Positions 17,145 through 27,021 of a DNA stretch of 64,000 bases are shown here, in pieces. The stretch's first letter is position 1, and each line of letters opens with the position of its first letter. The position numbers were made by a program, and so were the translations under genes. The notes under the pieces were generated by a model that worked only from the letters and a program-made list of their open reading frames with translations, did no database searches and was not told where the DNA came from. Source of the DNA: Desulfuromonadaceae bacterium (GTDB lineage Bacteria > Desulfobacterota > Desulfuromonadia > Desulfuromonadales > JAHYIW01); NCBI GenBank assembly GCA_019429445.1, contig JAHYIW010000008.1, positions 42,406 to 106,405 of the forward strand, in the 5' to 3' direction.

Positions 17145-18419
17145 ATGGATAAAATAGTTATTCACGGCGGGCGGCCATTGACCGGGGAGGTGGCCATCAG
17201 CGGTGCAAAAAATTCTGCCTTGCCCCTGCTTTTCGCGACGTTGCTGGCCTCCGGCATCCATCGTCTGCGCAATGTGCCGCAGCTGCGCGATATCGATACC
17301 GTGGAGAAATTGCTGACCGGTTTCGGTGCCCAGATTGTCGCTGACCGGAACAGTCTGGAGATCGATGCCGGTGCGATTGCGAGCCTCGAAGCGCCGTACG
17401 AACTGGTACGGACAATGCGCGCCTCGGTGCTGGCGTTGGGCCCGTTGCTGGCCCGTTTCGGTCGAGCGCGGGTCAGTCTGCCGGGAGGATGCGCCATCGG
17501 TGCACGACCGATTAATCTGCACCTGAAGGGGCTGGAAGCCCTCGGCGCGGAAATCACCCTTGATCATGGCTATGTCGAGGCCAAGGCGACGCAACTGCGC
17601 GGAGCACCGATCTATCTTGACATGCCGTCGGTTGGCGCGACAGAAAATCTGCTGATGACGGCGACCCTCGCGCAGGGGGAAACGATCCTCGAAAATGCCG
17701 CGTGTGAGCCGGAGATTGTTGACCTGGCTAACGCACTGCGCGATATGGGCGCGGTGATCGAAGGGGATGGCAGTGATAAAATTCACATTCAGGGGGTCGA
17801 TGCCCTGGCACCCCTCGATTATCAGGTGATGCCCGACCGGATTGAGGCGGGAACATTTATGATTGCCGCAGCGATCACCGGGGGCAATATCCTGCTGCGC
17901 GGCTGCACCCTGGAACATCAGGACGCGCTGGTCAGCAAGCTGCACCAGGCGGGGGTCAATGTCGAGCTGGTCGCAGACGGCGTAAGGGTGCGCGGACCGC
18001 AGCAGCTTGAGCCGGTCAATATCAAAACCTTGCCTCATCCCGGCTTTCCAACCGACATGCAGGCGCAGTTTATGGCACTGATGAGTTTGGCCGGGGGGAC
18101 GAGCACAATTACCGAGACGGTGTTCGAAAATCGCTTCATGCACGTCTGCGAGCTGCAACGGATGGGAGCGAATATTTCCATCGATGGCCGCTGTGCGACG
18201 GTGCGCGGGGTGCGCGAACTGCTCGGTGCGCCGGTCATGGCGACCGATCTGCGTGCCAGCGCCAGCCTGATTCTGGCCGGGTTGGCAGCGGATAATACGA
18301 CTGAAATTTCGCGTATCTATCATCTGGATCGCGGCTACGAACGGATCGAAGAAAAGTTGCAGGGCCTCGGTGCGGATATTCGCCGGGTCGCTGAAAATAA
18401 AAGGTTGAAAAATGAGTGA
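17145..18419 (+). CDS. murA: UDP-N-acetylglucosamine 1-carboxyvinyltransferase MurA
   Basis: MurA adds enolpyruvate to UDP-GlcNAc, the first committed step of peptidoglycan synthesis. The 424-residue protein begins [20 protein letters not shown] and has the SGAKNSALP motif. The catalytic Cys is in [19 protein letters not shown], so this is the fosfomycin-sensitive Cys form. [13 protein letters not shown] and [13 protein letters not shown] are also conserved. Its end overlaps hisG by 8 bp, so cell-wall and histidine genes share a transcript here. Confidence 0.96.
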   Translation: MDKIVIHGGRPLTGEVAISGAKNSALPLLFATLLASGIHRLRNVPQLRDIDTVEKLLTGFGAQIVADRNSLEIDAGAIASLEAPYELVRTMRASVLALGPLLARFGRARVSLPGGCAIGARPINLHLKGLEALGAEITLDHGYVEAKATQLRGAPIYLDMPSVGATENLLMTATLAQGETILENAACEPEIVDLANALRDMGAVIEGDGSDKIHIQGVDALAPLDYQVMPDRIEAGTFMIAAAITGGNILLRGCTLEHQDALVSKLHQAGVNVELVADGVRVRGPQQLEPVNIKTLPHPGFPTDMQAQFMALMSLAGGTSTITETVFENRFMHVCELQRMGANISIDGRCATVRGVRELLGAPVMATDLRASASLILAGLAADNTTEISRIYHLDRGYERIEEKLQGLGADIRRVAENKRLKNE

Positions 18420-19074
18420 CTACATTACTTTTGCTCTGCCGAAGGGGCGGATCATGCGCGACACGATGGAGATGCTGGCGGAGATCGGCGTCATCTGTCC
18501 CGAGTTCAGTGAGGAAAGTCGCAAGCTGGTCTTTGAAAACAGTGTCGATAGATATCGTTTCATGGCGGTGCGCGCGACCGACGTGCCGACCTACGTTGAA
18601 TATGGCTGCGCTGATATCGGCGTGGTCGGCAAGGATACCCTGCTGGAGCAGGGGAAAGATCTGTACGAGCCGCTCGATCTTAAATTCGGTTACTGCCGGT
18701 TGGTCGTTGCCGAACCGGCGGAACTGCGCAAGGGAGACGACCCGGCCAACTGGTCGAATATTCGTGTCGCGACCAAATATCCGCATATTACCGAACGCTA
18801 CTTTGCCGCCAAAGGGGTGCAGGTTGAGCTGATCAAACTCTACGGCTCAATTGAACTGGCGCCGCTGGTCGGTCTGGCGGAACGGATTGTCGATCTGGTC
18901 TCGACCGGGGTGACGTTGCGCGAAAACGGCATGGTCGAGGTTGAGACGATTGCCGAGATCACCACCCACCTGATCGTCAACCGCGCCAGTCTCAAAACCA
19001 AACATCGCCGGGTGCTCGGAATTATCGAAGGGCTTGAAAGAGTCGTTGGCAACGAAACCCGCATTTCCGTTTAA
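18412..19074 (+). CDS. hisG: ATP phosphoribosyltransferase, short form
   Basis: HisG joins ATP and PRPP in the first step of histidine synthesis. At 220 residues it is the short form, lacking the C-terminal allosteric ACT-like domain. It starts [18 protein letters not shown] and has [18 protein letters not shown] and the PRPP-binding [14 protein letters not shown]. Short HisG is active and feedback-regulated only with HisZ, which is not in this window. Its start lies inside the murA end. Confidence 0.95.
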   Translation: MSDYITFALPKGRIMRDTMEMLAEIGVICPEFSEESRKLVFENSVDRYRFMAVRATDVPTYVEYGCADIGVVGKDTLLEQGKDLYEPLDLKFGYCRLVVAEPAELRKGDDPANWSNIRVATKYPHITERYFAAKGVQVELIKLYGSIELAPLVGLAERIVDLVSTGVTLRENGMVEVETIAEITTHLIVNRASLKTKHRRVLGIIEGLERVVGNETRISV

Positions 19075-19098
19075 TCCCTTGGCGAGGAGGCGAAAAAG

Positions 19099-20445
19099 AT
19101 GATGCGCATTCTCAATTTCAGTGATGATGATTTCGCGCGCACTTTTGCAATCATTGAGGCGCGCGGCGCAACTGCGCCGACGGGCGTCGAAGAAACGGTC
19201 AAGGCGATCATCGCCGCTGTGCGACAGCGCGGTGACGCAGCGGTGTTTGAGCTGACCGCCAGGTTTGATCGGTTAACAGTGACCGCCGCCAGCGTCGAAG
19301 TGACTGCCGCCGAGATCGAACACGCTTGTGCGCAGCTTGAGCCGCAGGCCTACGCCGATCTGGAACTGGCCGCCGCGCGTATCGGTGCCTACCATCGCAA
19401 ACAGAAGCAGGAAACCTGGCTCTCGACTGACGAAGAGGATGTGTTGGTCGGTCAACTGGTGCGTCCCCTCGACCGGGTCGGCATTTACGTCCCCGGCGGG
19501 AAAGCCACCTATCCCTCCTCGGTGCTGATGAATGCCGTCCCGGCCAAGGTCGCCGGGGTGGACGAAGTGATCATGGTGGTACCGATGCCGGACGGCAACG
19601 TCAATCCCCATGTGCTGGCGGCGGCGCGGATTGCTGGCGTCGATCGCATCTTCAAGATCGGTGGAGCGCAGGCCATCGCGGCGCTGGCCTACGGCACAGC
19701 GACGATCCCCCGGGTCGACAAGATCACCGGCCCGGGAAATATTTATGTCGCCACCGCCAAACAACTGGTTTTCGGGCAGGTCGATATCGACATGATCGCC
19801 GGCCCGAGCGAAATTCTGGTAATTAACGACGGCAGCGGCAATCCGGCGCATATCGCCGCCGATCTGTTGTCACAGGCGGAGCATGACGAGCTGGCTTCGT
19901 CAATCCTGATCACCACCGATACCGCGCTGGCAAGTGCGGTGCAGCAGGAGGTCGAAGTGCAACTCCGCGAATTGTCTCGCGAGACAATCGCCCGCCAGTC
20001 GATCGACAATTACGGGGCGATCATCATCGCGCGGGATCTGGCCGAGGCGGTTGATTTTTCCAATCGGCTGGCACCGGAACATCTTGAACTGGCGGTCGCC
20101 GATCCCTTTGGGCTGCTCCCCCGGATCCGTCATGCCGGGGCGATTTTCATGGGCCACTATACCCCCGAAGCCGCTGGTGATTATCTCGCCGGACCGAATC
20201 ATACCTTGCCGACCGGTGGCACCGCACGCTTCTTTTCGCCGCTGTCCCTCGATGATTTCGTCAAGAAGTCGAGTATCGTTTCGTTCAGTCAGGCCGGTTT
20301 GCAGCGGCTCGGCGAGCCGATCATTCGCATCGCCGCGCTTGAAGGGCTGGAAGCGCACGGCAAGTCGGTGTCGATCCGGCTTGATGAAATAGTCGCTGTA
20401 ACAGATTCTGCCTCAGCTGAAATTGTAAAAAAGAGTTTGAGCTAA
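19099..20445 (+). CDS. hisD: Histidinol dehydrogenase
   Basis: HisD oxidises L-histidinol to L-histidine in two NAD-dependent steps. The 448-residue protein has the family signature around IAGPSEILVINDGSGNPAHI, GRVGIYVPGGKATYPSSVLM (seen as DRVGIYVPGGKATYPSSVLM), and the zinc ligands in LLSQAEHDE and LAPEHLEL. GGAGG lies 8 bp upstream of ATG 19099. It is the second gene of the histidine operon. Confidence 0.97.
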   Translation: MMRILNFSDDDFARTFAIIEARGATAPTGVEETVKAIIAAVRQRGDAAVFELTARFDRLTVTAASVEVTAAEIEHACAQLEPQAYADLELAAARIGAYHRKQKQETWLSTDEEDVLVGQLVRPLDRVGIYVPGGKATYPSSVLMNAVPAKVAGVDEVIMVVPMPDGNVNPHVLAAARIAGVDRIFKIGGAQAIAALAYGTATIPRVDKITGPGNIYVATAKQLVFGQVDIDMIAGPSEILVINDGSGNPAHIAADLLSQAEHDELASSILITTDTALASAVQQEVEVQLRELSRETIARQSIDNYGAIIIARDLAEAVDFSNRLAPEHLELAVADPFGLLPRIRHAGAIFMGHYTPEAAGDYLAGPNHTLPTGGTARFFSPLSLDDFVKKSSIVSFSQAGLQRLGEPIIRIAALEGLEAHGKSVSIRLDEIVAVTDSASAEIVKKSLS

Positions 20446-20460
20446 AAGGAGAGATCGACT

Positions 20461-21051
20461 ATGCCACGAACCGCAACAGTTACTCGCGAAACCAAAGAGA
20501 CCAATATCAGTATCGGGTTGAAACTGGACGGTTCCGGTTTGCATCATATCGAGACCCCGGTGCATTTTTTCAATCACATGCTTGCAGCGCTGGCACGGCA
20601 CGGCTTTTTTGATCTGTCGGTCAAGGCGAGCGGGGATGTCGAAATCGATGCCCATCACACCGTCGAAGATCTCGGCATCGTCCTCGGCGAGGCGTTCAAA
20701 CAGGCGCTCGGCGACAAAACCGGGGTGAAGCGTTTCGGTCGGGCAACGATGCCGATGCATGAGGCGCTGGCCTCCGTCATTATCGATTTTTCGGGGCGTC
20801 CGTTTCTGGTCTTTAATGTTGATCTTCCCAAGGCCAAGGTTGGCGAGTTTGACACCGAACTGGTCGAGGAATTTTTTGTTGCGTTCTGCAATCACTCCGG
20901 GGCGAACATTCACGTCAACCTGGCTTACGGTGACAACCTGCACCACATCATCGAAGGGATTTTCAAGGCGTTTGGCCGGGCTCTCGACGAGGCAACCAGC
21001 ATCGACCCGCGGATTAGCGGAGTATTGTCAACCAAGGGTAAGCTGGAATAG
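20461..21051 (+). CDS. hisB: Imidazoleglycerol-phosphate dehydratase
   Basis: This single-domain HisB (196 residues) dehydrates imidazole glycerol phosphate. It has the metal-binding histidine motifs [32 protein letters not shown] and the second set in [13 protein letters not shown] and [14 protein letters not shown]. No phosphatase domain is fused, unlike enterobacterial HisB, so histidinol-phosphate phosphatase must be encoded elsewhere. AAGGAGAG precedes the start. Confidence 0.96.
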   Translation: MPRTATVTRETKETNISIGLKLDGSGLHHIETPVHFFNHMLAALARHGFFDLSVKASGDVEIDAHHTVEDLGIVLGEAFKQALGDKTGVKRFGRATMPMHEALASVIIDFSGRPFLVFNVDLPKAKVGEFDTELVEEFFVAFCNHSGANIHVNLAYGDNLHHIIEGIFKAFGRALDEATSIDPRISGVLSTKGKLE

Positions 21052-21057
21052 GCGATC

Positions 21058-21681
21058 ATGATCACGATTATTGATTACGAAATGGGGAACCTGCGCAGCG
21101 TCGCCAAGGCGTTCGAGAAACTGGGCTGCGCCGTACGCGTCAGTGCCGATCCCGCCGCTATCGCGACCGCCGACAAGGTGGTGCTCCCCGGCGTCGGGGC
21201 GTTTCGTGACTGCATTCATAATCTGCGCGCCGGTGGGTTCGTAGCTCCGCTGCTGACACATGTTGCGGCGGGGAAGCCGTTGCTCGGTATCTGTGTCGGC
21301 ATGCAGATGCTTTTTGATGAAAGCGAGGAATTCGGCTGTCATCAGGGGCTGGGTCTGATCCCCGGCAAGGTGGTGCGTTTCCCGGCGCGGATGGTGGAAA
21401 ACGGCGAACGACTCAAAGTGCCGCATATGGGATGGAATAATATTCAGCTCCGCCGCCCGTCCCCGCTGCTTAATGGGGTTGACGATGGCAGTTTCGTCTA
21501 TTTTGTGCATTCCTATTATTGCGCGGCGGAAAATCCGCAGGATGTCGCCGCCAGTTGCCGTTACGGCGCAATCGATTTCTGCGCCTCGCTGTGGCGCGAT
21601 AATATCATGGCGACCCAGTTTCATCCTGAAAAGAGCCAGACGGTTGGACTGAAAATTTTTCAGAATTTCGGAGAGTTATAA
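21058..21681 (+). CDS. hisH: Imidazole glycerol phosphate synthase, glutaminase subunit
   Basis: HisH releases ammonia from glutamine and passes it to HisF. The 207-residue class I amidotransferase has the nucleophile in LLGICVGMQMLFDESEE and the His/Glu pair in ATQFHPEKSQ. It begins ITIIDYEMGNLRSVAKAFEK. Its stop codon is directly followed by the hisA GTG start. Confidence 0.96.
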   Translation: MITIIDYEMGNLRSVAKAFEKLGCAVRVSADPAAIATADKVVLPGVGAFRDCIHNLRAGGFVAPLLTHVAAGKPLLGICVGMQMLFDESEEFGCHQGLGLIPGKVVRFPARMVENGERLKVPHMGWNNIQLRRPSPLLNGVDDGSFVYFVHSYYCAAENPQDVAASCRYGAIDFCASLWRDNIMATQFHPEKSQTVGLKIFQNFGEL

Positions 21682-22410
21682 GTGATTATTTTACCCGCGA
21701 TCGATCTCAAGGGAGGGCGCTGCGTCCGCCTGGAGCAGGGGCTGATGGATAAAGATACCGTCTACCACGATGACCCGGCGGCTCAGGCGTGTATCTGGCA
21801 GGAGCAAGGGGGGGAGCTGCTCCATATCGTCGATCTCGACGGGGCGTTCGCCGGGGTGCCGAAGAACAAGGCGGCGATCGAAGCGATTGTCAAAGCGATC
21901 GATATTCCGGCTGAACTCGGCGGCGGCATTCGCGACATGGCGACGATTGAGGCTTACCTCAAACTCGGCATCAAGCGGGTCATTCTCGGCACCATCGCCA
22001 AGGAAAACCCGGCACTGGTCGCAGCTGCCTGCCGCAAGTTTCCCGGTCGGATCGTGGTCGGTATCGATGCCAAAGACGGTCTGGTGGCGGTGCGCGGCTG
22101 GGCCGACGTCACCACCAAACGGGCCACCGACATGGCCAGGGAGATGGAAGGGTTCGGCGTTGAGGCAATCATCTACACCGACATTGCCCGTGACGGCATG
22201 ATGCAGGGGCCGAATATCGCGGCGACCAGGGCCTTGGCCGAAGCGATCAACATCCCGGTCATCGCCTCAGGGGGGCTGTCGAGCCTCGATGATATTCGCC
22301 ACCTGATGGCGATCGAATCGTCCGGCGTCAGCGGGGTGATTGCCGGCAAGGCGATTTATTCCGGGGCGATTAATCTGCGCGAAGCCGTGGCGTTAACCAG
22401 GGAAAAATAA
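21682..22410 (+). CDS. hisA: ProFAR isomerase HisA
   Basis: HisA isomerises ProFAR to PRFAR, an Amadori rearrangement. The 242-residue half-barrel duplication protein starts with GTG and has the catalytic Asp pair in the expected places ([18 protein letters not shown] and [18 protein letters not shown]). The phosphate-binding loops are ELGGGIRDM and [13 protein letters not shown]. Zero-gap coupling to hisH and a 1-bp gap to hisF show it sits in the operon. Confidence 0.96.
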   Translation: MIILPAIDLKGGRCVRLEQGLMDKDTVYHDDPAAQACIWQEQGGELLHIVDLDGAFAGVPKNKAAIEAIVKAIDIPAELGGGIRDMATIEAYLKLGIKRVILGTIAKENPALVAAACRKFPGRIVVGIDAKDGLVAVRGWADVTTKRATDMAREMEGFGVEAIIYTDIARDGMMQGPNIAATRALAEAINIPVIASGGLSSLDDIRHLMAIESSGVSGVIAGKAIYSGAINLREAVALTREK

Positions 22411-22411
22411 C

Positions 22412-23197
22412 ATGCTGACCAAACGAATTATCCCCTGCCTTGACGTCAAGGACGGCCGTGTCGTCAAGGGGGTCAACTTTGTCGGCCTGCGCGACGCCGG
22501 TGATCCGGTCGAGGCCGCTGAGGCGTATTGCGCCCAGGGGGCTGACGAGCTGACCTTTCTTGACATCACCGCCTCCAGTGACAAGCGCAGCATCATCCTC
22601 GACGTGGTGGCTCGGACTGCTGAGCGCGTTTTCATGCCGTTGACCGTCGGCGGCGGGGTACGCGAGATCGCCGATATCCGCAACCTGCTCAACGCCGGAG
22701 CGGACAAGGTGTCGATCAATACGGCGGCAGTGCAACGCCCCGAATTCGTTCGCGAGGCCGCCGAACGCTTTGGCTCCCAATGTATCGTGGTTGCCATCGA
22801 TGCGCGCCGGGTGAAAAACTCCGCGCCGCAAGCCTGGGAGGTGTATACCCATGGCGGCCGTAACGCCACCGGGATTGATGTACTTGAGTGGGCAACACGG
22901 ATGGAGAGCTACGGCTGTGGCGAGATCCTGCTGACGTCGATGGATTGCGATGGAACCAGGGATGGTTATGATATCCTGCTGACCCGCGCGGTCAGCGATG
23001 CGGTTGAAATCCCGGTAATCGCTTCGGGGGGAGTTGGCAACCTGGAGCATATTCGTGAAGGGTTGGTCGAGGGGGGCGCGAGTGCCGCCCTGGCAGCGAG
23101 CATCTTTCATTTTCGTGAATATACGATCGGTGAATGTAAGGAATATCTGCTCCAGCACGGTGTCGCGGCCCGCCCGGTTGTGAGTGAAACGAAATGA
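22412..23197 (+). CDS. hisF: Imidazole glycerol phosphate synthase, cyclase subunit
   Basis: HisF uses ammonia from HisH to form imidazole glycerol phosphate and AICAR. The 261-residue TIM barrel begins [20 protein letters not shown] with catalytic Asp11. The second catalytic Asp is in [16 protein letters not shown], and the phosphate loops are TVGGGVREI and [13 protein letters not shown]. Length is typical. Confidence 0.97.
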   Translation: MLTKRIIPCLDVKDGRVVKGVNFVGLRDAGDPVEAAEAYCAQGADELTFLDITASSDKRSIILDVVARTAERVFMPLTVGGGVREIADIRNLLNAGADKVSINTAAVQRPEFVREAAERFGSQCIVVAIDARRVKNSAPQAWEVYTHGGRNATGIDVLEWATRMESYGCGEILLTSMDCDGTRDGYDILLTRAVSDAVEIPVIASGGVGNLEHIREGLVEGGASAALAASIFHFREYTIGECKEYLLQHGVAARPVVSETK

Positions 23198-23210
23198 ACG
23201 GAAGCATGTC

Positions 23211-23546
23211 ATGAGCGATGAACAGAGTCGGGAAGATATCCTCGCCGCGCTATACGCGGTGATTCAGCAGCGCAAGGCGGCGGCAAGCGATGATTCCTAC
23301 GTCGCCTCGTTGTATGCCAGGGGACTCGATAAAATTCTCAGTAAAATTGGTGAAGAAGCCACCGAGGTTGCGATTGCCGGGAAGGGCGGCGAACGCGGCG
23401 AAGTGGTTTACGAAATGGCAGACCTGTTTTTTCATTGTCTGGTGCTGCTGGGCTACTACGATCTGCAGCCGGAAACGGTGTGTGATGAGTTACGCCGCCG
23501 CTTTGGTCTCTCCGGAATCGCCGAAAAGGGTGCGCGAAAAAAATAG
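23211..23546 (+). CDS. hisE: Phosphoribosyl-ATP pyrophosphohydrolase
   Basis: HisE removes pyrophosphate from PR-ATP. The 111-residue helical protein has the MazG-like metal site KIGEEATEVAIAGKGG and VVYEMADLFFHCLVLL. ATG 23211 is chosen as the natural N-terminus (MSDEQSREDIL); an in-frame ATG 27 bp earlier lies inside hisF. Only HisE is present. The HisI cyclohydrolase is neither fused nor adjacent and must lie elsewhere. This is the last gene of the murA-his operon. Confidence 0.95.
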   Translation: MSDEQSREDILAALYAVIQQRKAAASDDSYVASLYARGLDKILSKIGEEATEVAIAGKGGERGEVVYEMADLFFHCLVLLGYYDLQPETVCDELRRRFGLSGIAEKGARKK

Positions 23547-23593
23547 TTTGTGTTAATTTGACACTCTCTTTATAATTTTTTGTTCAGTTAAAA

Positions 23594-23620
23594 AGGGCGC
23601 CGGTCATCGGTCGCCCTCTT
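23594..23620 (+). terminator. Weak terminator-like hairpin after hisE
   Basis: GGGCG and CGCCC form a 5-bp stem with an imperfect interior, followed by TCTT and preceded by AAAA. It is the only hairpin between hisE and yqeY. It may end the histidine operon inefficiently. Confidence 0.4.
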
Positions 23621-23677
23621 CGTGTTGATGGTATTGAAAAGAGCGATCTCATGTTCACATGATTGAAGGAGGAACAC

Positions 23678-24127
23678 GTGGCAACGATACCGGAACGACT
23701 CGTCACCGAAATGAAGTTGGCGATGAAGGCGAAAGCCCAGCTGCGACTCGATACCATTCGGATGATGCGGACTGCGATCAAGAACAAGGAAATCGAGACA
23801 GGCGGAGAACTGAGTGACAGCGATGTTATCAGCGTTCTTTCTACCCTGATGAAACAACGACGCGAGTCAGCGCAGGTTTTCCGTGACAACGACCGGGTTG
23901 AAATGGCGGAAAAGGAAGAAGCCGAGTTGCTCGTAATCCAGGAGTTTTTGCCGGCGCAACTCGACGCGAATGCGTTGCGGGAACTGGTTATTCAGGCGAT
24001 TGCCGCCAGCGGTGCAACATCGCTGCGTGACATGGGGGCGGTGATGAAGCTGGTCGCACCCCAGACTGTCGGGCGGGCCGATGGCCGGGTGGTCAGCGAG
24101 ATGGTCAAGGCACAACTGACATCCTGA
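23678..24127 (+). CDS. yqeY: GatB/YqeY domain protein
   Basis: The 149-residue YqeY protein has the helical domain shared with the tail of GatB, thought to bind tRNA. Conserved segments are LDTIRMMRTAIKNKEIE, LSTLMKQRRESAQVF and EFLPAQLDANALRELV. The GTG start at 23678 has AAGGAGG 7 bp upstream. The gene is often beside dnaG and rpoD in proteobacteria, as here. The rpsU gene that often precedes it is absent. Confidence 0.92.
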   Translation: MATIPERLVTEMKLAMKAKAQLRLDTIRMMRTAIKNKEIETGGELSDSDVISVLSTLMKQRRESAQVFRDNDRVEMAEKEEAELLVIQEFLPAQLDANALRELVIQAIAASGATSLRDMGAVMKLVAPQTVGRADGRVVSEMVKAQLTS

Positions 24128-24154
24128 CCAACCGCGACAGGAGCATAGCCGGGC

Positions 24155-24661
24155 GTGAATCTTCTCGATAGTGGCATTCTTGTGATCCTTGCGGCCTTTC
24201 TGGCCAAGGGGTTGTTACGTGGCGTGCTCAAGGAAATATGTTCTCTGCTCGGGCTGGTGGGAGGGGCACTGCTGGCTTATCATTATCATCCACCATTAGC
24301 AGAACTTGTCGGTGAGCTCCTCGCACTGTCACCCCAGATGGCAACTGCCGTGGCATTTGTGACGATTTTCAGCACTGCCATGCTGCTCTTTTCGGTTTTT
24401 GGTTCTGTTTTTTCAAAATTGATCAGACTCCTTTTTCTGGGGGGTGCCAATCGGGTTTTGGGCGGTTTTTTTGGGTTGACTCAAGGGGTGGTTCTGCTCG
24501 CGATGGTACTCTATGCCCTGACCCTCAAACCGGCACCACAACCGGTGCCAGAGATGCTGAAAGCGTCGCAACTGGCGCCACCCTTTATCGAGCTTGGGGG
24601 CAAGATGTTTGCCCATGGCCGAAGCGCCGTCAGAAATAACGCATTGATTAAAAATACATGA
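24155..24661 (+). CDS. cvpA: CvpA-family membrane protein
   Basis: The 168-residue protein has four hydrophobic helices (LLDSGILVILAAFLAKGLLR; ICSLLGLVGGALLAY; MATAVAFVTIFSTAMLLFSV; VLGGFFGLTQGVVLLAMVLY), the CvpA/colicin V production fold. Family members have roles in purine-related stress, bile resistance and membrane integrity, but the molecular function is unsettled. The start is GTG. The stop overlaps mutS2 by 4 bp (ATGA), a common cvpA-mutS2 pairing. Confidence 0.85.
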   Translation: MNLLDSGILVILAAFLAKGLLRGVLKEICSLLGLVGGALLAYHYHPPLAELVGELLALSPQMATAVAFVTIFSTAMLLFSVFGSVFSKLIRLLFLGGANRVLGGFFGLTQGVVLLAMVLYALTLKPAPQPVPEMLKASQLAPPFIELGGKMFAHGRSAVRNNALIKNT

Positions 24662-27021
24662 GTATGACGAGCTTTGAAGTTCTGGAATTTTCCAAGCTGC
24701 GGACAATTCTGGCTGGCTTCTGTTTGACCCCCCTCGGGCAGGGACGGGTAGCGCAACTGGCACCGCTGCCCGATCAAGCGGCGATTGCAGAGGCGCTGGC
24801 GGAGTGCGCGGAGATGGTCGCAGTACTGGCACTCTACGGTCGCCCTCCTCTTGGTGGCTGCGGTGATCTACAGCCGACGTTGGTGCGTGCCCGGGCCGAC
24901 GGCAGTTGTCTGCGCCCGGACGATCTGCTCGGCGTGCGCGACAGTTTGCGAACGGCGGTGGCACTGCGGCGCTTTTTTAACGACGGAGACAAAAGTCCGC
25001 GCTTGACGGCGTTAGCCACTCAACTTGAGGGGCTCAAACCGTTACGGGAAGACCTGGACGCGTGTTTTGCCGAGGGTGGGGACATTAAAGACAGCGCCTC
25101 TTTTGAACTGGACAAAATCCGGCGCAAGATGATTGCGCTACGGGGCCGGATCCGCCAGACCCTTGACCAGTTGCTGAGTTCGGACAAGCTGGCGCCAATC
25201 TTTCAGGAACGCCTGATTACCGAGCGTAACGGGCGTTATGTGGTACCGGTCAAAGCGGATTTTCGGGGGCACCTGAAAGGTTTTGTCCATGACGAGTCAG
25301 CGAGTGGTCAGACGCTGTTTATCGAACCGGCCGGAACGCTGGCGCTGAATAACGAATTACACCACCTGCAGCGCGCCGAACAGCGCGAAATTGACCGGAT
25401 CCTGTTACGTTTGACCACCGCTGTACACGATTCAGAAGAGGCGCTGCGGCGTAACCAACAGTTGCTGGCGCACCTTGATCTGCGTAGTGCCTGCGGCGAA
25501 TTTTCACGTCGGGCCGGGTGCATGACACCACAGCTGGCAACGCAACCGCTGCTTGAATTGAAGCGAGCGCGTCATCCCCTGCTGATTTTCAACCCCGACT
25601 GTTCGCTGCGGAGCACACCGGTTATTCCGGTCGATCTGCTGTTGACCGCTGCCGGGGCGGCGTTGATTATCAGCGGGCCAAATACCGGCGGGAAAACAGT
25701 AGCACTGAAAACGGCGGGGCTGCTGACTCTGATGGTGCAGGCCGGACTACCGATCCCCTGTGCGGCAGAGAGTCGCATCTACCCGTTCAGACGTGTTTTT
25801 GCCGATATCGGCGATGAACAGAGTATTGAAGAACACGTGTCGACCTTTTCCGGGCACTTGGTGCGCTTACGGGAAATCCTCGCTACCGCTGATGCCGAGA
25901 CCTTGGTGCTGCTCGATGAAGTCGGCACCGGCACCGATCCGGCTGAAGGGGGGGCGTTGGCGCTGGCAACCCTCGATCGTCTGCGTGAATTGGGAGCGCG
26001 TACCATTGCCACCACACACTTGCAGATGGTCAAGAGTTACGCCCTGCTGCATGACGCCGTCGAAAACGCCGCCGTCGATTTCGATGCCGAGACGCTGGTC
26101 CCAACCTATCGATTGAATTACGGTGTTCCGGGCGCGAGCAGTGCTTTTGTGATTGCGGCGCGGCTGGGACTGCCAGCGGCACTACTCGATCACGCGGCAA
26201 CCTATCTCCATCGCGATGAGCGCGAAAGTCAGCACTTGCTTGAGCGGTTACATGCCCTGCAAAAAACGCTGGCCGAGGATGTCGAGGAAACCCGCAAGTT
26301 GCGCGCGGCGGCACAACGGGAACGGGACAAACGGCACCAGTTGCTGACCGAACTGGAAGCACAACGACGAGAAATTTTGGCGCAAGCGCGCGAGCAGGGG
26401 CAGAACGCGGTCCACAAAGCGGAAAAGGATTTACGGTCCCTGTTGCGCAACGCCGCTACGCAGACGGTCGCTGCGGCGCAGCGGACCGAATTAACAAACG
26501 CCTTGCGCAAGATCGAAGACGCTCTGCCGCAACCAGCGAACCGTGTGCCACGGGGACGCAAGCCGCGCGCCGTGGTCACCGGTGAACGCCTGCTGGTTTC
26601 GGCGTTGAACGTCGAAGGTGTGGTGGTCAGCATCAGTGGAGAAATGGTCGAACTCTCGATAGGGGGTAAAAAGATACGCCAACCTTTAGCCGCGTTGCGC
26701 CAGTTTGAACCGCGACGTTTTACCGGCACCACCGCGCCACCGCGAGTGCAAAGCCGGATCGAACGCGATATTCACGCGACCCGGCTGCTGCTGGTCGGGC
26801 TGCGTGTCGACGAGGCGTTGCCGCGCCTGGAACGATTTCTGGACGATGCGTTGCAAAGTGGTAACAGCGTTGTTGAGATCGTTCACGGGGCGGGCGAAGG
26901 GATCCTGCGCAAGGTTGTGCGTGAGCAACTTTCCGCACATCGGAGTGTGACCTCTTTTTACGCGGCACCGGTCGAGGCGGGCGGCAATAATATCACAATT
27001 GCGGAGCTAAGCAACGGATGA
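24658..27021 (+). CDS. mutS2: Endonuclease MutS2
   Basis: MutS2 is a MutS-like ATPase that acts on branched DNA (suppressing homologous recombination) and, in some bacteria, on collided ribosomes. The 787-residue protein has a helical clamp region, then the ATPase with Walker A SGPNTGGKTVALKT, a switch region DEQSIEEHVSTFSGHL and Walker B LVLLDEVGTGTDPAEGG. A coiled-coil and KOW-like linker follows, with a C-terminal Smr nuclease domain (from about residue 700, with HGAGEGILRKVV). The Smr LDLHG-type motif is DIHAT here, as in many MutS2. It overlaps both cvpA and dnaG. Confidence 0.95.
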   Translation: MSMTSFEVLEFSKLRTILAGFCLTPLGQGRVAQLAPLPDQAAIAEALAECAEMVAVLALYGRPPLGGCGDLQPTLVRARADGSCLRPDDLLGVRDSLRTAVALRRFFNDGDKSPRLTALATQLEGLKPLREDLDACFAEGGDIKDSASFELDKIRRKMIALRGRIRQTLDQLLSSDKLAPIFQERLITERNGRYVVPVKADFRGHLKGFVHDESASGQTLFIEPAGTLALNNELHHLQRAEQREIDRILLRLTTAVHDSEEALRRNQQLLAHLDLRSACGEFSRRAGCMTPQLATQPLLELKRARHPLLIFNPDCSLRSTPVIPVDLLLTAAGAALIISGPNTGGKTVALKTAGLLTLMVQAGLPIPCAAESRIYPFRRVFADIGDEQSIEEHVSTFSGHLVRLREILATADAETLVLLDEVGTGTDPAEGGALALATLDRLRELGARTIATTHLQMVKSYALLHDAVENAAVDFDAETLVPTYRLNYGVPGASSAFVIAARLGLPAALLDHAATYLHRDERESQHLLERLHALQKTLAEDVEETRKLRAAAQRERDKRHQLLTELEAQRREILAQAREQGQNAVHKAEKDLRSLLRNAATQTVAAAQRTELTNALRKIEDALPQPANRVPRGRKPRAVVTGERLLVSALNVEGVVVSISGEMVELSIGGKKIRQPLAALRQFEPRRFTGTTAPPRVQSRIERDIHATRLLLVGLRVDEALPRLERFLDDALQSGNSVVEIVHGAGEGILRKVVREQLSAHRSVTSFYAAPVEAGGNNITIAELSNG

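Noticed and set aside
17118..18323. Long antisense frame (401 codons) opposite murA
   Set aside because: Rich in His, Arg and Gln as expected from a GC-rich shadow frame; murA on the plus strand is complete and well supported.
23557..23576. TTGACA followed by TATAAT after hisE
   Set aside because: Spacing between the boxes is only about 7 bp, too short for a sigma-70 promoter.
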